DNA of 64,000 bases, from NCBI RefSeq assembly GCF_036388275.1, contig NZ_DASVSF010000078.1, forward strand, positions 1 through 64,000, in the 5' to 3' direction. Positions 10,551 to 18,799 of the stretch are shown piece after piece. The position numbers and the translations under genes are program-made. The notes beneath the pieces are model-generated. The model was not told the DNA's origin. It saw only the letters and a list, made by a program, of their open reading frames with translations, and searched no databases. The stretch comes from Longimicrobium sp. Its GTDB lineage: Bacteria > Gemmatimonadota > Gemmatimonadetes > Longimicrobiales > Longimicrobiaceae. Numbering within the stretch: the stretch's first letter is position 1; each line of letters begins with the position of its first letter.

Positions 10551-11042
10551 TCAGTGGCTCTCCCTCGAGCCATACCCCTCGCCGATTGGCCGATCGGGCG
10601 GCACGTAGGGCGTGCCCTCGTTGACGGCTTCGGTGATGCTGTGGGTGCCGTACATCTGGCCCGCCAGGTCTTCCACCAGGTGCGCGGCCGTGTCGGACTG
10701 GTTTTCGTTGGTGTCGCCGAGCTGCGAGTCCGTCTCCATGTCCATCATCACGGCCTCATCCGCCGCCTCGGGAAGCGTGCCGCGGTGAAGCTCATCGACG
10801 ATCAGCTCGTTCGTAAACTCCTGGATGCCCAGGATCTCCACGATCACCTGCTCGGCGACGGATACCTCGGAGTCGCTGCCCACCCGGCCGGAAAGGGTCA
10901 CGTGCCCCTCTTTCACGGCCACGTCCACCCAGCCCTGGTCGATCTCGGGATGCTCCTGCAGGTGCTGCACGACCACGTCGTACAATTCCTCGTCGCTCAT
11001 CCCGGAAAAGTCGAAGATGTCGCCCCTGTATCGTGCCGCCAT
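10551..11042 (-). CDS. BON-domain protein
   Basis: A 163-residue soluble protein without a signal peptide. Residues about 15-85 form a BON domain (LYDVVVQHLQEHPEID, then VDVAVKEGHVTLSGRVGSDSE and VAEQVIVEILGI). The remainder is acidic, with a methionine-rich patch AVMMDMETDSQ, and seems unstructured. ATG 11042 is preceded by GAGGGAGG. The gene follows the outer-membrane barrel gene by only 19 bases and is probably co-transcribed with it. BON proteins usually act at envelopes or in osmotic stress; the role here is not evident. Confidence 0.82.
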   Translation of the reverse strand: MAARYRGDIFDFSGMSDEELYDVVVQHLQEHPEIDQGWVDVAVKEGHVTLSGRVGSDSEVSVAEQVIVEILGIQEFTNELIVDELHRGTLPEAADEAVMMDMETDSQLGDTNENQSDTAAHLVEDLAGQMYGTHSITEAVNEGTPYVPPDRPIGEGYGSRESH

Positions 11043-11061
11043 GCGGCCTCCCTCGCGGTGC

Positions 11062-11784
11062 TTAGAAGTGGAACGCTCCCCCGACCGTCAGCCCCGCGAC
11101 CGGGTTCCATTCGCCGCGCTCGGTGCGCGCGATGGAGAACCCTTCGGGCGTGTTCATCCGCCACAGCCGGCCCGTAAGCTCAAGCCGCAGCGAGACGTTC
11201 TGCGCGGGGAACCAGTCGGTCCCGAGGCCAGCGCCTACCGCAAAGCTGGGGCCTAAGCGGAAGCGCTCGGTGTCGTCCAGCTCCGCCTCCTCCTCGGCCG
11301 GGTCGGCACCCGCCAGGTCGCCCACCATGCCGCCCATGCCCACGACGAACGGGGCCAGCCCGTTCCAGGTGCGCGGACCCGTCAAATGAAAGCGCAGCCC
11401 CACGTCGCCCATGGCCACCAGAGAGGGGACGTCCACGCCCAGGTCCTCGGCCTCGATGCGGGTGGAGTCGGCCAGGTACTCCGGCGCGAACAGCCGCCGC
11501 TGCGTGGGGCTGATGCCGATCGATGCCTCGAGGGAAAGCGGGCCGCTCGCGCGAAGCTGGTACCGCACGCCGAACACCGGGCCCGCCTCGGGGCCGAGCG
11601 CGATCGAGGTGCTGTCGGTGAGGGCCACGTTCTGGTCCGGCACCATGTAGCCGGCGAAGACGTGGATGCTCTGCGTAGTCTCGATCCGCCGGAACGGCGA
11701 GGGGATGCTCTGGGCGGCGGCGGCGCCGGGGCCCAACAGGAGGGCGGAAGCCAGCAGCAGGGCGGTCCGCGTGATTCGCGTCAT
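11062..11784 (-). CDS. Outer-membrane beta-barrel protein
   Basis: A 240-residue exported protein. It has a classical signal peptide (MTRITRTALLLASALLL, cleavage after AAAAQ near residue 25). The mature part alternates polar and hydrophobic residues in strands of about ten residues, with turns rich in Gly, Asp and Pro, and ends in GGAFHF, the terminal aromatic expected of a protein assembled by the BAM machinery. A short acidic loop (ADPAEEEAELDD) is likely surface-exposed. Probably an OmpW/OmpA-sized eight- to ten-stranded barrel; ligand unknown. Confidence 0.78.
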   Translation of the reverse strand: MTRITRTALLLASALLLGPGAAAAQSIPSPFRRIETTQSIHVFAGYMVPDQNVALTDSTSIALGPEAGPVFGVRYQLRASGPLSLEASIGISPTQRRLFAPEYLADSTRIEAEDLGVDVPSLVAMGDVGLRFHLTGPRTWNGLAPFVVGMGGMVGDLAGADPAEEEAELDDTERFRLGPSFAVGAGLGTDWFPAQNVSLRLELTGRLWRMNTPEGFSIARTERGEWNPVAGLTVGGAFHF

Positions 11785-11973
11785 CAGTCAGGTCTGGCGG
11801 CGATGGAAAGAACAAGGGGGCCGGCACGTGCCCGCCCCGAACGGCGCGGCCCCCGGCGAGAAGCCCGGGACCGCGCCTAGTACCGGCCCGAAGCTATGGT
11901 TTGTTCCGGGGAGGGGCAAGGAACCGCAGAAGAAGTAGGGAATCAGGCACGGCGACTGACGAAGAACGGCAAT

Positions 11974-12101
11974 CTGTCATCAGAGGCCCACGCGCACCGA
12001 ACTCGCCCGCACGACCTGTCATCCAGAGGCCCATCCGCACCGAACTCGCCCGCACGACCTGTCATCCAGAGGCCCAGGCGCACCAAACTCGCCCGCACGA
12101 G
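11974..12101. repeat. About 42-bp tandem repeat, three copies
   Basis: Units start at 11974, 12016 and 12059. Each reads CTGTCATCC(A)GAGGCCC, then a variable tetramer, then GCACC(G/A)AACTCGCCCGCACGA. The third unit leads straight into the composite repeat described at 12102-12584. Confidence 0.85.
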
Positions 12102-12584
12102 GAGCTTCGCGGGCCGAAGGATCTTGCCTGGGACGCCTCTGGACCTGGGCGCGGCAGCGACACCAAACCCCGAGACGCGGAACCACAGCCCCACCCTGAG
12201 CCGCGGCTGGATCGGGCGAATGAATTCGCGGCAACAACCACACGAAGTCCGCCTGCGCGGACTGGCCTGCTGTCGTGCTGCCGCTGTTGTCGTGCGCGAC
12301 CTTGCCCGGGTCCACGCCGCGCCGGGTGCGCCGAATCTGACGAAGCGCGATCGAATTCTCCTCTCCCCTGCGAAGCGGGGGAGAGGGCCGGGGAGAGAGG
12401 GCTCCCGCGGGATGCACCGCAGCCAATCGAACCTCGATCGGTGTTCTCCTCTCTCCCGCGCAGTTTGCGGGGGAGAGGCCGGGAGAGGGGGCTCCCGAGG
12501 CATGCACCGGCAGCCCGTCGAAACCTGGATCGAAGTTCTCCCCTCTCCCGGCGCAGTTTGCCGGGTGAGGGGCGGGGGAGGGGC
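12102..12584. repeat. Composite intergenic repeat, copy 2 (inverted)
   Basis: No gene supported. 12102-12330 is the reverse complement of about 260-500, with the same order of sub-segments (CGGGCCGAAGGATCTTGCCT, GGGCGAATGAATTCGC, AAGTCCGCCTGCGCGGACT). 12355-12580 holds three successive hairpins of the CTCTCCC / GTTTGCGGG family (12361-12390, 12452-12500, 12541-12580), nearly identical to 36405-36550. The block ends exactly at the stop codon of phosphoglycerate mutase (12585), where the hairpins may also act as terminators. Confidence 0.8.
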
Positions 12585-14147
12585 CTACCGCCGCAAGTCC
12601 CGCCCGGTCATCGCCGCGGGTTGGGGTACGCCGATCAGCCCCAGGATGGTCGGCGCGACATCGCAGAGGGCCCCGTCCGCCAGTGCCGTGGCCGTCCGCC
12701 GTTCCTCCGGCTCCACCAGGATGATGCCGACGGGGTTGGTCGTGTGGGCGGTGTGCGGCCCATTCGTGGTCGGGTCCCACATCTGCTCGCAGTTGCCGTG
12801 GTCCGCCGTCACCAGCAGCGTGGTCCCCGTCTCACGGCAGGCCGCCAGCACCTGACCCAGCCCCTCGTCCACCGCCTCCACCGCCTTCACCGCCGCCTCC
12901 ATCACCCCCGTGTGCCCCACCATGTCGGGGTTGGCGAAGTTGCACACCAGCACGTCGTACTTTTGCGCGCGGATGGCTTCCACCAGCCCGCGCGTGACCT
13001 CGGGTTCGCTCATCTCCGGCTGCTGGTCGTACGTGGGCACCCGGGGCGAGGGCACCATGCGCCGGTCCTCGCCGCGGGGCGGCTCTTCGACGCCCCCGTT
13101 GAAGAAGAAGGTGACGTGCGGATACTTCTCCGTCTCGGCCGTGCGGAAGCTGGCCAGCCCGTGCGCCTCCAGGACGTCCGCCAGCTTGTCGCCCATCTCC
13201 TGCGGCGGAAACGCGGTGGGAAGGGGAAGATTCTCGTCGTACTGCGTCATTGTTACTACGTCCACGCGCGGCCGGCCGGGCCCGCGGTCGAACGCGTCGA
13301 ACGTTTCGTCAGCCAGGGCGCGCGAAAGCTGGCGGGCGCGGTCAGACCGGAAGTTGAAGAAGATCACGCAGTCGCCGTCGCGCAGCAGGCCGATGGGCTG
13401 CCCGTGGTCGTCCACCATCACCCTAGGCTGCACGAACTCGTCCGTCTCCCCCTGCTCGTATGCGGCGGCGACGGCGCCCAGGTGGTCGCGCACCCCCAGC
13501 CCCTCGCCGTACACCATCGCCCGGTACGCCTTTTCGGTGCGCTCCCAGCGCGTGTCGCGGTCCATGGCCCAGTAGCGCCCCATCAGCGTGGCCACCTGCA
13601 CCCCGCTGCCGCTTCCCGTGCGGCCGAACAGCTCCGTCATGTAGTCGCGGGCGGAGCGGGGCGGCGTGTCGCGCCCGTCCAGGAACACGTGGATGTACGT
13701 CTTGGGGATGCCGTGCCTGGACGCGAACTCCGTCAGCGCCAGCAGGTGCGTATCCACCGCGTGCACGCCGCCGGGGCCGATCAGCCCCATCAGGTGAAGC
13801 GCGCTCCCCCGCTCCTTCACGCGGTTGACGATGTCCAGGAACACCGGGTTCTCGTGGAACTCGCCGGATTCGATGGCGGTGCTGATGCGCTGCAGCGACT
13901 GCATCACCACGCGGCCGGCGCCCAGGTTCAGGTGCCCCACCTCGGAGTTGCCCATCTGCCCCGCGGGAAGCCCCACAGCGGGTCCGTGCGTGGCCAGCCG
14001 CGCGCGGGGGTAGCCGCCTGCCTCCCACAGGTGCCGCCAGGTGGGCGCGTGGGCGCAGGTGACGGCGTTGTCGGGGGCGGGCTCGCGCAGCCCCCAGCCG
14101 TCCAGGATCACCAGGCACACGCGCGGGCGGGGGGACGAATCGGACAT
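12585..14147 (-). CDS. gpmI: 2,3-bisphosphoglycerate-independent phosphoglycerate mutase
   Basis: A 520-residue glycolytic enzyme that interconverts 3- and 2-phosphoglycerate, using two manganese ions and a phosphoserine. All marks of the alkaline-phosphatase-type mutase are present: LVILDGWG at residues 12-19, the catalytic serine in MGNSEVGHLN near residue 65, FLDGRDTPP near 150, NFRSDRARQ near 265 and VTADHGNCEQMWD near 450. Length is typical. ATG 14147 was chosen because the family starts just before LVILDGWG; the open frame continues upstream without support. It stands alone, divergent from the M15 peptidase. Confidence 0.96.
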   Translation of the reverse strand: MSDSSPRPRVCLVILDGWGLREPAPDNAVTCAHAPTWRHLWEAGGYPRARLATHGPAVGLPAGQMGNSEVGHLNLGAGRVVMQSLQRISTAIESGEFHENPVFLDIVNRVKERGSALHLMGLIGPGGVHAVDTHLLALTEFASRHGIPKTYIHVFLDGRDTPPRSARDYMTELFGRTGSGSGVQVATLMGRYWAMDRDTRWERTEKAYRAMVYGEGLGVRDHLGAVAAAYEQGETDEFVQPRVMVDDHGQPIGLLRDGDCVIFFNFRSDRARQLSRALADETFDAFDRGPGRPRVDVVTMTQYDENLPLPTAFPPQEMGDKLADVLEAHGLASFRTAETEKYPHVTFFFNGGVEEPPRGEDRRMVPSPRVPTYDQQPEMSEPEVTRGLVEAIRAQKYDVLVCNFANPDMVGHTGVMEAAVKAVEAVDEGLGQVLAACRETGTTLLVTADHGNCEQMWDPTTNGPHTAHTTNPVGIILVEPEERRTATALADGALCDVAPTILGLIGVPQPAAMTGRDLRR

Positions 14148-14482
14148 GGTTGGGCGGTCCGGAAAGATGAACGTGCTTGACGGCGCCGCGGGGCCGTGCC
14201 TATCTTGGCGCAATCCCGTTGAGATGACCAGCAAACTACGCCGCCCGAACGGTTTCGCCACCCCGGGCCGCGGCTGCTCTCGACGCGCAAGGACTTCGCC
14301 GCTCCTCACCGCCGCGCCGCCATCGTGCACCGCGCGGCCCTGCCGGACCTCGCGCCCCGCGCGCCGGCTGCATCAATCCGCCGGCCGGTCCGTTCCCAGC
14401 ACACGTTCTACCGCCTAGCCTTCCGGGCCCCGCGCCCGGAAACGATCCGCCGTTCCCACGGCCGCAGTACACAGGAGTTTCA
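14148..14482 (+). promoter_or_regulatory. Divergent intergenic region with candidate promoter and leader hairpin
   Basis: 335 bases without a gene. TTGACG (14177-14182), an 18-base spacer and TATCTT (14201-14206) form a candidate promoter for the M15 peptidase at 14483, which would give a long leader of about 270 bases. A hairpin TTCCGGGC / GCCCGGAA lies at 14421-14441, 20 bases before the AGGAG that serves ATG 14483. The promoter call is a motif match only. Confidence 0.4.
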
Positions 14483-15517
14483 ATGCACCGACCCCGCCGC
14501 ACCCTCGCCACCGTCTGCTCCCTGGCCCTCGCCGGCACCGCGCTCGGCATGTACGCGCCCAACAAGGCCGCCCCGCCGCTCACCTGGTCTTCCGTGGTCC
14601 CCGCGTCGCCCGCCGCCGGCTCCAGCGACGCCGCCGTGCGCCTGGCCGCCAGCGTCTTCGGCCACAGCGGCAAGCTGCGCGCGGTGCTCACCGACCCCAA
14701 CCGGCCGCTGAACCTGCCGATGGAGTGGGTGGAGGCCAGCCCGTTCGAAGCGTCGTACCGGTGGTTGCCGCAGGCCGGCACCGAGCTGCGCATGCTGGAA
14801 GGCGGCGGGTCGATGGTCACGGGGCTGCGGGCGCCGTCGTCCGCGGGGGTGTGGCGGCTGCACCTGGCGGGCACCGGCTGGCAGCAGGAGATGGCGGACC
14901 TGGCGGTGATCACCCGGGTGCCGTTCTCGGAAAAGCGCGGCGGCTTCCTGAACGGCTACCGCATCGGCACCTACGCCACCGAGCGCACCGTGCGGCAGGG
15001 TGCCTACGCGCCGCCTTCGGGGTTCATCGAGGTAACCGAGGCCAACCAGGACCTGCAGGTGTCGGAGCACTTCCGGCTGCGGAACTTCCTGACCAAGGAC
15101 CAGTTCGGCGTGTGGCCCAAGTACCTGGCGCTGGACCTGAAGCTGATCGACAAGCTGGAGCTGGTGATCCAGGAGCTGAACGCCATGGGCGTGCGTGCCG
15201 AGCAGGTGGCGGTGATGAGCGGCTTCCGCACCCCGGCGTACAACGGCCCGGGCGAGGGCGGGCGGGCGCGGCTGAGCCGCCACACCTACGGTGACGCGTC
15301 GGACCTGTGGGTAGACAACGACCGCGACGGCTACATGGACGACCTGAACGGCGACGGCCGCCGCGACACGAACGACGCGCTGGTGGTCCTTCGCGCGGTG
15401 GAGCGCGTGGAGCGCCGCTACCCCGAGCTGACGGGCGGCGCGGGCGTGTACCGTGACAACGGGGCCCACGGCCCGTTCATCCACATCGACGCCCGGGGCT
15501 ACCGCTCCCGCTGGTAG
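14483..15517 (+). CDS. Exported zinc D,D-peptidase, M15 / DUF882-like
   Basis: A 344-residue exported protein with a signal peptide (MHRPRRTLATVCSLALAGTALG) and AGGAG upstream of ATG 14483. The C-terminal 120 residues contain the zinc ligands of M15-type peptidoglycan peptidases: SGFRTPAYN near 253, then SRHTYGDASD (His and Asp ligands) and the final HIDARG. These enzymes cut cross-links or stem peptides in the periplasm. Between the ligand pairs is an acidic loop of EF-hand/dockerin style (VDNDRDG and LNGDGRRD), suggesting a calcium site. The N-terminal half has a beta-sandwich look. A strong terminator follows. Confidence 0.82.
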   Translation: MHRPRRTLATVCSLALAGTALGMYAPNKAAPPLTWSSVVPASPAAGSSDAAVRLAASVFGHSGKLRAVLTDPNRPLNLPMEWVEASPFEASYRWLPQAGTELRMLEGGGSMVTGLRAPSSAGVWRLHLAGTGWQQEMADLAVITRVPFSEKRGGFLNGYRIGTYATERTVRQGAYAPPSGFIEVTEANQDLQVSEHFRLRNFLTKDQFGVWPKYLALDLKLIDKLELVIQELNAMGVRAEQVAVMSGFRTPAYNGPGEGGRARLSRHTYGDASDLWVDNDRDGYMDDLNGDGRRDTNDALVVLRAVERVERRYPELTGGAGVYRDNGAHGPFIHIDARGYRSRW

Positions 15518-15540
15518 CACCCCTCGCCGTGAGAAAAGAA

Positions 15541-15572
15541 AAGGCCGGCCTCGTTCACGGGGCCGGCCTCTT
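15541..15572 (+). terminator. Rho-independent-type terminator
   Basis: AAGGCCGGCC pairs with GGCCGGCCTCTT across CTCGTTCACGG, followed by TTCTTA, 23 bases after the peptidase stop. Confidence 0.7.
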
Positions 15573-15597
15573 CTTATTCCCCCAATCTGTCAGGTCT

Positions 15598-15677
15598 CAC
15601 ACGGAGGGCACGGAGGACACGGAGGAGGAACGGGAGCCCCTCCTCAGTTCCTCCGTGACCTCCGTGCCCCCCGTGTG
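15598..15677. repeat. Palindromic ACGGAGG-type intergenic repeat
   Basis: Left arm CACACGGAGGGCACGGAGG... and right arm ...CCTCCGTGCCCCCCGTGTG form an imperfect inverted repeat with arms of about 33 bases. Relatives occur at 36265-36310, 36345-36400 and 42634-42712. Confidence 0.75.
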
Positions 15678-15688
15678 AAACCAGTCGT

Positions 15689-16627
15689 TCACGGAGCCGG
15701 AGCCGCCACGGCAGGGCGATCGAACGCGCTTTCGACCGGCCGCCCGGCCCAGTCCGCGGGCACCTCCACGCCCAGCAGCCAGAGCGTGGTCGCGGCGGTG
15801 TCGAAGGTGCGGATGGGCGCCTCGATGCGCCCCGGCTTCACCCCCGTGCCCCAGGCGATCCACGGGATGGTCATGTCCTCGGGGGCGTCGGTGCCGTGGT
15901 CGCGCCCGTGCCCGCCGTGGTCCGCCGTCACGATCACCACCACGTCGTCGCCGAAGGTGCGCACCGCCGCGCGGCGGATCTGCTCGACCGCCGCGTCGGC
16001 CCGGCGCACCGCCCAGCGGTAGGGCGTCGACATCCATCCCACCGAGTGCCCCGCGATGTCCGGATCGGGAATGTGCACGAACAGCAGGTCGGGCCGGCGG
16101 AACTGCAGGAACTGAACGACGTCCTGCGTCATCCGCGGCGCCATCACCACCTCCAGCCCGCGCGGCGCCTCCACGTCGTCGGGCGCGTCGGGGTGAATCA
16201 GGTGGCGGAACTTGGCCTTGGCGAAGTAGGCCGCCGTGTACAGTCCCGCCTTGTCGGCCACGTCGAACATCGTGGGCACCGTCACCCGCCCTTCGGCATC
16301 CACCCGCTCGTCGTTGAAGGTGATGCCGTGCACCTCGGGCGGCTGGCCGGTGATCATGGAGGTGTGCGACGGCAGCGTGCGGCTGGGCAGGATGGTCTGC
16401 GCCCGCAGCGACCACGCCCCCTCGCGCATCATCCGCTGCAGGTTGGCCGCCCCCGCCGCCTCGATGGCGTCGGCGCGCAGCCCATCGACCGAGATCACCA
16501 CCACGTGCCGCGCCACCCCGTCGAACGTCCGCGGGGTAGCCGCGCTCCGGTTCAGCCCGCCGCACGCCGCGAGCGCGGGGGCCAGCACCGCCAGCGCGGC
16601 CGCCCGCCGAATGGTCATCATCCGCAT
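15689..16627 (-). CDS. Alkaline-phosphatase-superfamily phosphodiesterase (lipoprotein)
   Basis: A 312-residue exported enzyme of the type I phosphodiesterase/nucleotide pyrophosphatase family. The lipobox LAAC lies near residue 22. Metal and catalytic residues are visible: VISVDGLRAD (first Asp), the nucleophile region PSRTLPSHTSM, HIPDPDIAGH (Asp and His), and TADHGGHGRDHG. Substrate is likely a nucleotide or phosphodiester in the periplasm; specificity cannot be read. Start ATG 16627 preferred over the long upstream open frame, which lacks homology. Length is at the short end of the family, lacking any C-terminal accessory domain. Confidence 0.85.
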   Translation of the reverse strand: MRMMTIRRAAALAVLAPALAACGGLNRSAATPRTFDGVARHVVVISVDGLRADAIEAAGAANLQRMMREGAWSLRAQTILPSRTLPSHTSMITGQPPEVHGITFNDERVDAEGRVTVPTMFDVADKAGLYTAAYFAKAKFRHLIHPDAPDDVEAPRGLEVVMAPRMTQDVVQFLQFRRPDLLFVHIPDPDIAGHSVGWMSTPYRWAVRRADAAVEQIRRAAVRTFGDDVVVIVTADHGGHGRDHGTDAPEDMTIPWIAWGTGVKPGRIEAPIRTFDTAATTLWLLGVEVPADWAGRPVESAFDRPAVAAPAP

Positions 16628-16840
16628 CCCGCTGCTTCCCTGCTTCCGGTTTCGACGAATCGCTCCGCCCCTCGTGCAACCCCATGCGGAGCATTGAGTT
16701 TCGTCAACATGGCAAGAACCCTGCGCACGCGGCGGGGCGCCGGGTGAAACTTGCGGCGCCCGCCGTCGTATCAGTGAGGGACCGGCAGTCCATGGGACGC
16801 GAACCTTGCCGCCCGTCCGCGGTGGCGTGGAGGATGTAGG

Positions 16841-17737
16841 ATGTATTGCTCGACGTGTGGATCCAGCGTGGCCCCCGGCAGCGCGCACTGCTCCTCCTGC
16901 GGTGCGGCCGTGCCCCGGGCCATGCATGCCGTGCAGGCGGCCCGCCGCGCGCCCCTGGCCGACGCGGTGGCCATCTGCCCCCGCTGCGGCTTCCAGGGGC
17001 AGTCTGTCTCGTACTTCTCGCAGACCGGCCCGCTGGCGGGAATGATGGTGCTGGCCGTGCTGACGCTGCCGTTCTTCGGCGCGGGCGGCATCGTGTACTA
17101 CCTGATGCGCCACGACCACCGCGCCTGCGCCCGCTGCGGCGAGGGGTGGGGCAAGCGCGGCGAGCGGGTGGCGGCGCTCAGCCCGGCCGGCGCGGCGGGG
17201 CAGGCCGTGGCCCCGGTGCAGGTGGACGTTCCCGAGCCGTCCGTCGGCTACGTGGGCACCATCCTGCTGGCGTTCATCGCCGTGATGATGGTGACGATCG
17301 GCATCACCGAGTTCGCTCCGGTGATGGCCGTGATGGGCGCCATGGCGGGGGTGGGAAGCGTGCTGCGGTACAACGTGGTCCGCCGCCGCCGCGACGATCG
17401 CCGCGACGCCATCCTGCAGGCGCTGCAGCAGCCGGTGCTGCGGCTGGCGGCGGAGCGCGGCGGTTCGCTGACGGTGACGGAAGTCGCCTCGTCGCTGGGC
17501 TGGACGCTGCCGCGGTCCGAAAAGGTGCTGAACTCGCTCGAAGACGGGCTGCGCATCGTTTCCGACGTCAGCAACGAAGGGGTGATCGTGTACGAGTTCC
17601 GGGAGATGATGCACGCCCAGCGGTCGCCCGCGCCGAGGATCGCCCCGTCGGCCCCGCCCGCCCCGCGCGCGCCGGGGCTCGACGCCACGCTGGGGCCGGA
17701 CGTCACCATGGCCTCGGTTCACACGCTTCACGCCTGA
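16841..17737 (+). CDS. Zinc-ribbon membrane protein of unknown function
   Basis: A 298-residue protein. It opens with a zinc ribbon (CSTCG...CSSCG, residues 3-21), continues with a second Cys pair CPRCGF near 47 and a third CARCGEGWG near 91. A hydrophobic hairpin lies at about 65-85 and two further segments at about 130-170. Residues about 190-255 look like a winged-helix domain (LRLAAERGGSLTVTEVASSLGW), as in transcription regulators. The tail is Pro/Ala-rich. ATG 16841 has GGAGGATGTAGG before it. A membrane-tethered regulator is possible, but no family was recognised. Confidence 0.7.
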   Translation: MYCSTCGSSVAPGSAHCSSCGAAVPRAMHAVQAARRAPLADAVAICPRCGFQGQSVSYFSQTGPLAGMMVLAVLTLPFFGAGGIVYYLMRHDHRACARCGEGWGKRGERVAALSPAGAAGQAVAPVQVDVPEPSVGYVGTILLAFIAVMMVTIGITEFAPVMAVMGAMAGVGSVLRYNVVRRRRDDRRDAILQALQQPVLRLAAERGGSLTVTEVASSLGWTLPRSEKVLNSLEDGLRIVSDVSNEGVIVYEFREMMHAQRSPAPRIAPSAPPAPRAPGLDATLGPDVTMASVHTLHA

Positions 17738-17757
17738 GCCGCCGGTCGATCGATGTA

Positions 17758-17787
17758 CGAAAGGCCCACGAGATCGTGGGCCTTTCG
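17758..17787. terminator. Hairpin terminator
   Basis: CGAAAGGCCCAC pairs with GTGGGCCTTTCG across GAGATC. It lies between two convergent genes (stops at 17737 and 17855) and suits both. Confidence 0.75.
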
Positions 17788-17854
17788 TCGTTCCCGCGCC
17801 CGCCGCGCCTTGAGCGGACGCGCCCGTTGCGGTAGATTCCGTGCCGAAACCCGC

Positions 17855-18766
17855 CTACAGCTCTGCTTCGGCGATGCCGCCGCCGCCGGGGGTCTTCGAC
17901 TGCCGCTTGGCTTCGGCCACGCGCTCGCCCAGCGCCTCCAGCGAGGTCCAGCGGTCCGGCGCCACCGTGACGATGGCCGCCGAAAGGCGCGTCAGCCGGA
18001 ACTCGCGCTCCACCCCCTGCCGGTCGCGCGCCACGTAGACGCCCGCGCGCACCGCGTCTTCGGGCAGGTGGCGCGGCAGCCCCTGCGAGAAGCGGGCGCG
18101 GGCGGTCAGCACGATCTCCTTGGCGTCCTCGGGCCGGCAGACGGCCACGAAGTCGTCGCCGCCCACGTGGCCCACGAAGGCGTCACGCCCCTCGACGGTG
18201 GTCGCCACGGAGCGCCCGGCCTCGCGGATGGCCTGGTCGGCTACGGCGAAGCCGAAGCGGTCCGCGAACGGCTTGAAGTCGTCCAGGTCGAAGTAGCAGA
18301 CGGCGAACGCGTCGCCGCGGTCGCGCCGGCGCTGGATCTCGCGCTCGATGGCCAGCCCGCCGGCCAGCCCCGTCGTGGGATTGCGGTCCAGCACGCGCTG
18401 CACCTGCCGGGTGAGCGCCGACACCCGCGCCAGCAGTTCGCGGGGGTCGAAGGGCTTGGCCAGGTAGTCGTCCGCCCCGGCCTCGAAGCCGCCCAGGCGG
18501 TCCTCGATGCTGGACTGCGCGGTGAGGATGAGCACCGGCAGGTGGCTGACGCGCGGATCTGCCTTGATGTCGCGGCACACCTCCAGGCCGTCCGGGCGCC
18601 CCATGCGGTAGTCCAGGATCACCATGTCGGGAGGCTGGCGGCGCACCTCGGCCAGGGCCTGCGTGCCGTTCTCGGCCAGGCGCACCTCGTGGCCGGCGTG
18701 GCGCAGGAAGTCCGACACCATCTGGCGCAGCCCTTCTTCGTCGTCCGCGTACAGGATTTCGCTCAT
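17855..18766 (-). CDS. Response regulator with GGDEF-type output domain
   Basis: A 303-residue cytosolic protein. The receiver domain (residues 1-120) has the acidic pair in YADDEEG, the phospho-acceptor Asp in VILDYRMG (near residue 52), and the conserved Lys in LAKPFDPREL. Residues about 130-295 are a GGDEF domain (FDLDDFKPFADRFGF), but the signature reads GGDDF rather than GGDEF, so its ability to make cyclic di-GMP is uncertain. ATG 18766 follows GGGAAG. It is divergent from dacB with only 33 bases between the starts. No kinase is next to it; the orphan kinase at 1706 is one candidate. Confidence 0.85.
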   Translation of the reverse strand: MSEILYADDEEGLRQMVSDFLRHAGHEVRLAENGTQALAEVRRQPPDMVILDYRMGRPDGLEVCRDIKADPRVSHLPVLILTAQSSIEDRLGGFEAGADDYLAKPFDPRELLARVSALTRQVQRVLDRNPTTGLAGGLAIEREIQRRRDRGDAFAVCYFDLDDFKPFADRFGFAVADQAIREAGRSVATTVEGRDAFVGHVGGDDFVAVCRPEDAKEIVLTARARFSQGLPRHLPEDAVRAGVYVARDRQGVEREFRLTRLSAAIVTVAPDRWTSLEALGERVAEAKRQSKTPGGGGIAEAEL

Positions 18767-18799
18767 CCGGCTTCCCACCCCCGACGGTTTTCTTTGGAC

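Noticed and set aside
11896..14180. Long plus-strand ORFs through the repeat block and across gpmI
   Set aside because: They read through repeats and the antisense of gpmI, and show no family resemblance.
17810..17838. TTGAGC-17-TAGATT promoter-like site on the plus strand
   Set aside because: It points into the 3-prime end of the minus-strand response regulator with no plus-strand gene for about 960 bases; probably chance, although an antisense RNA cannot be excluded.
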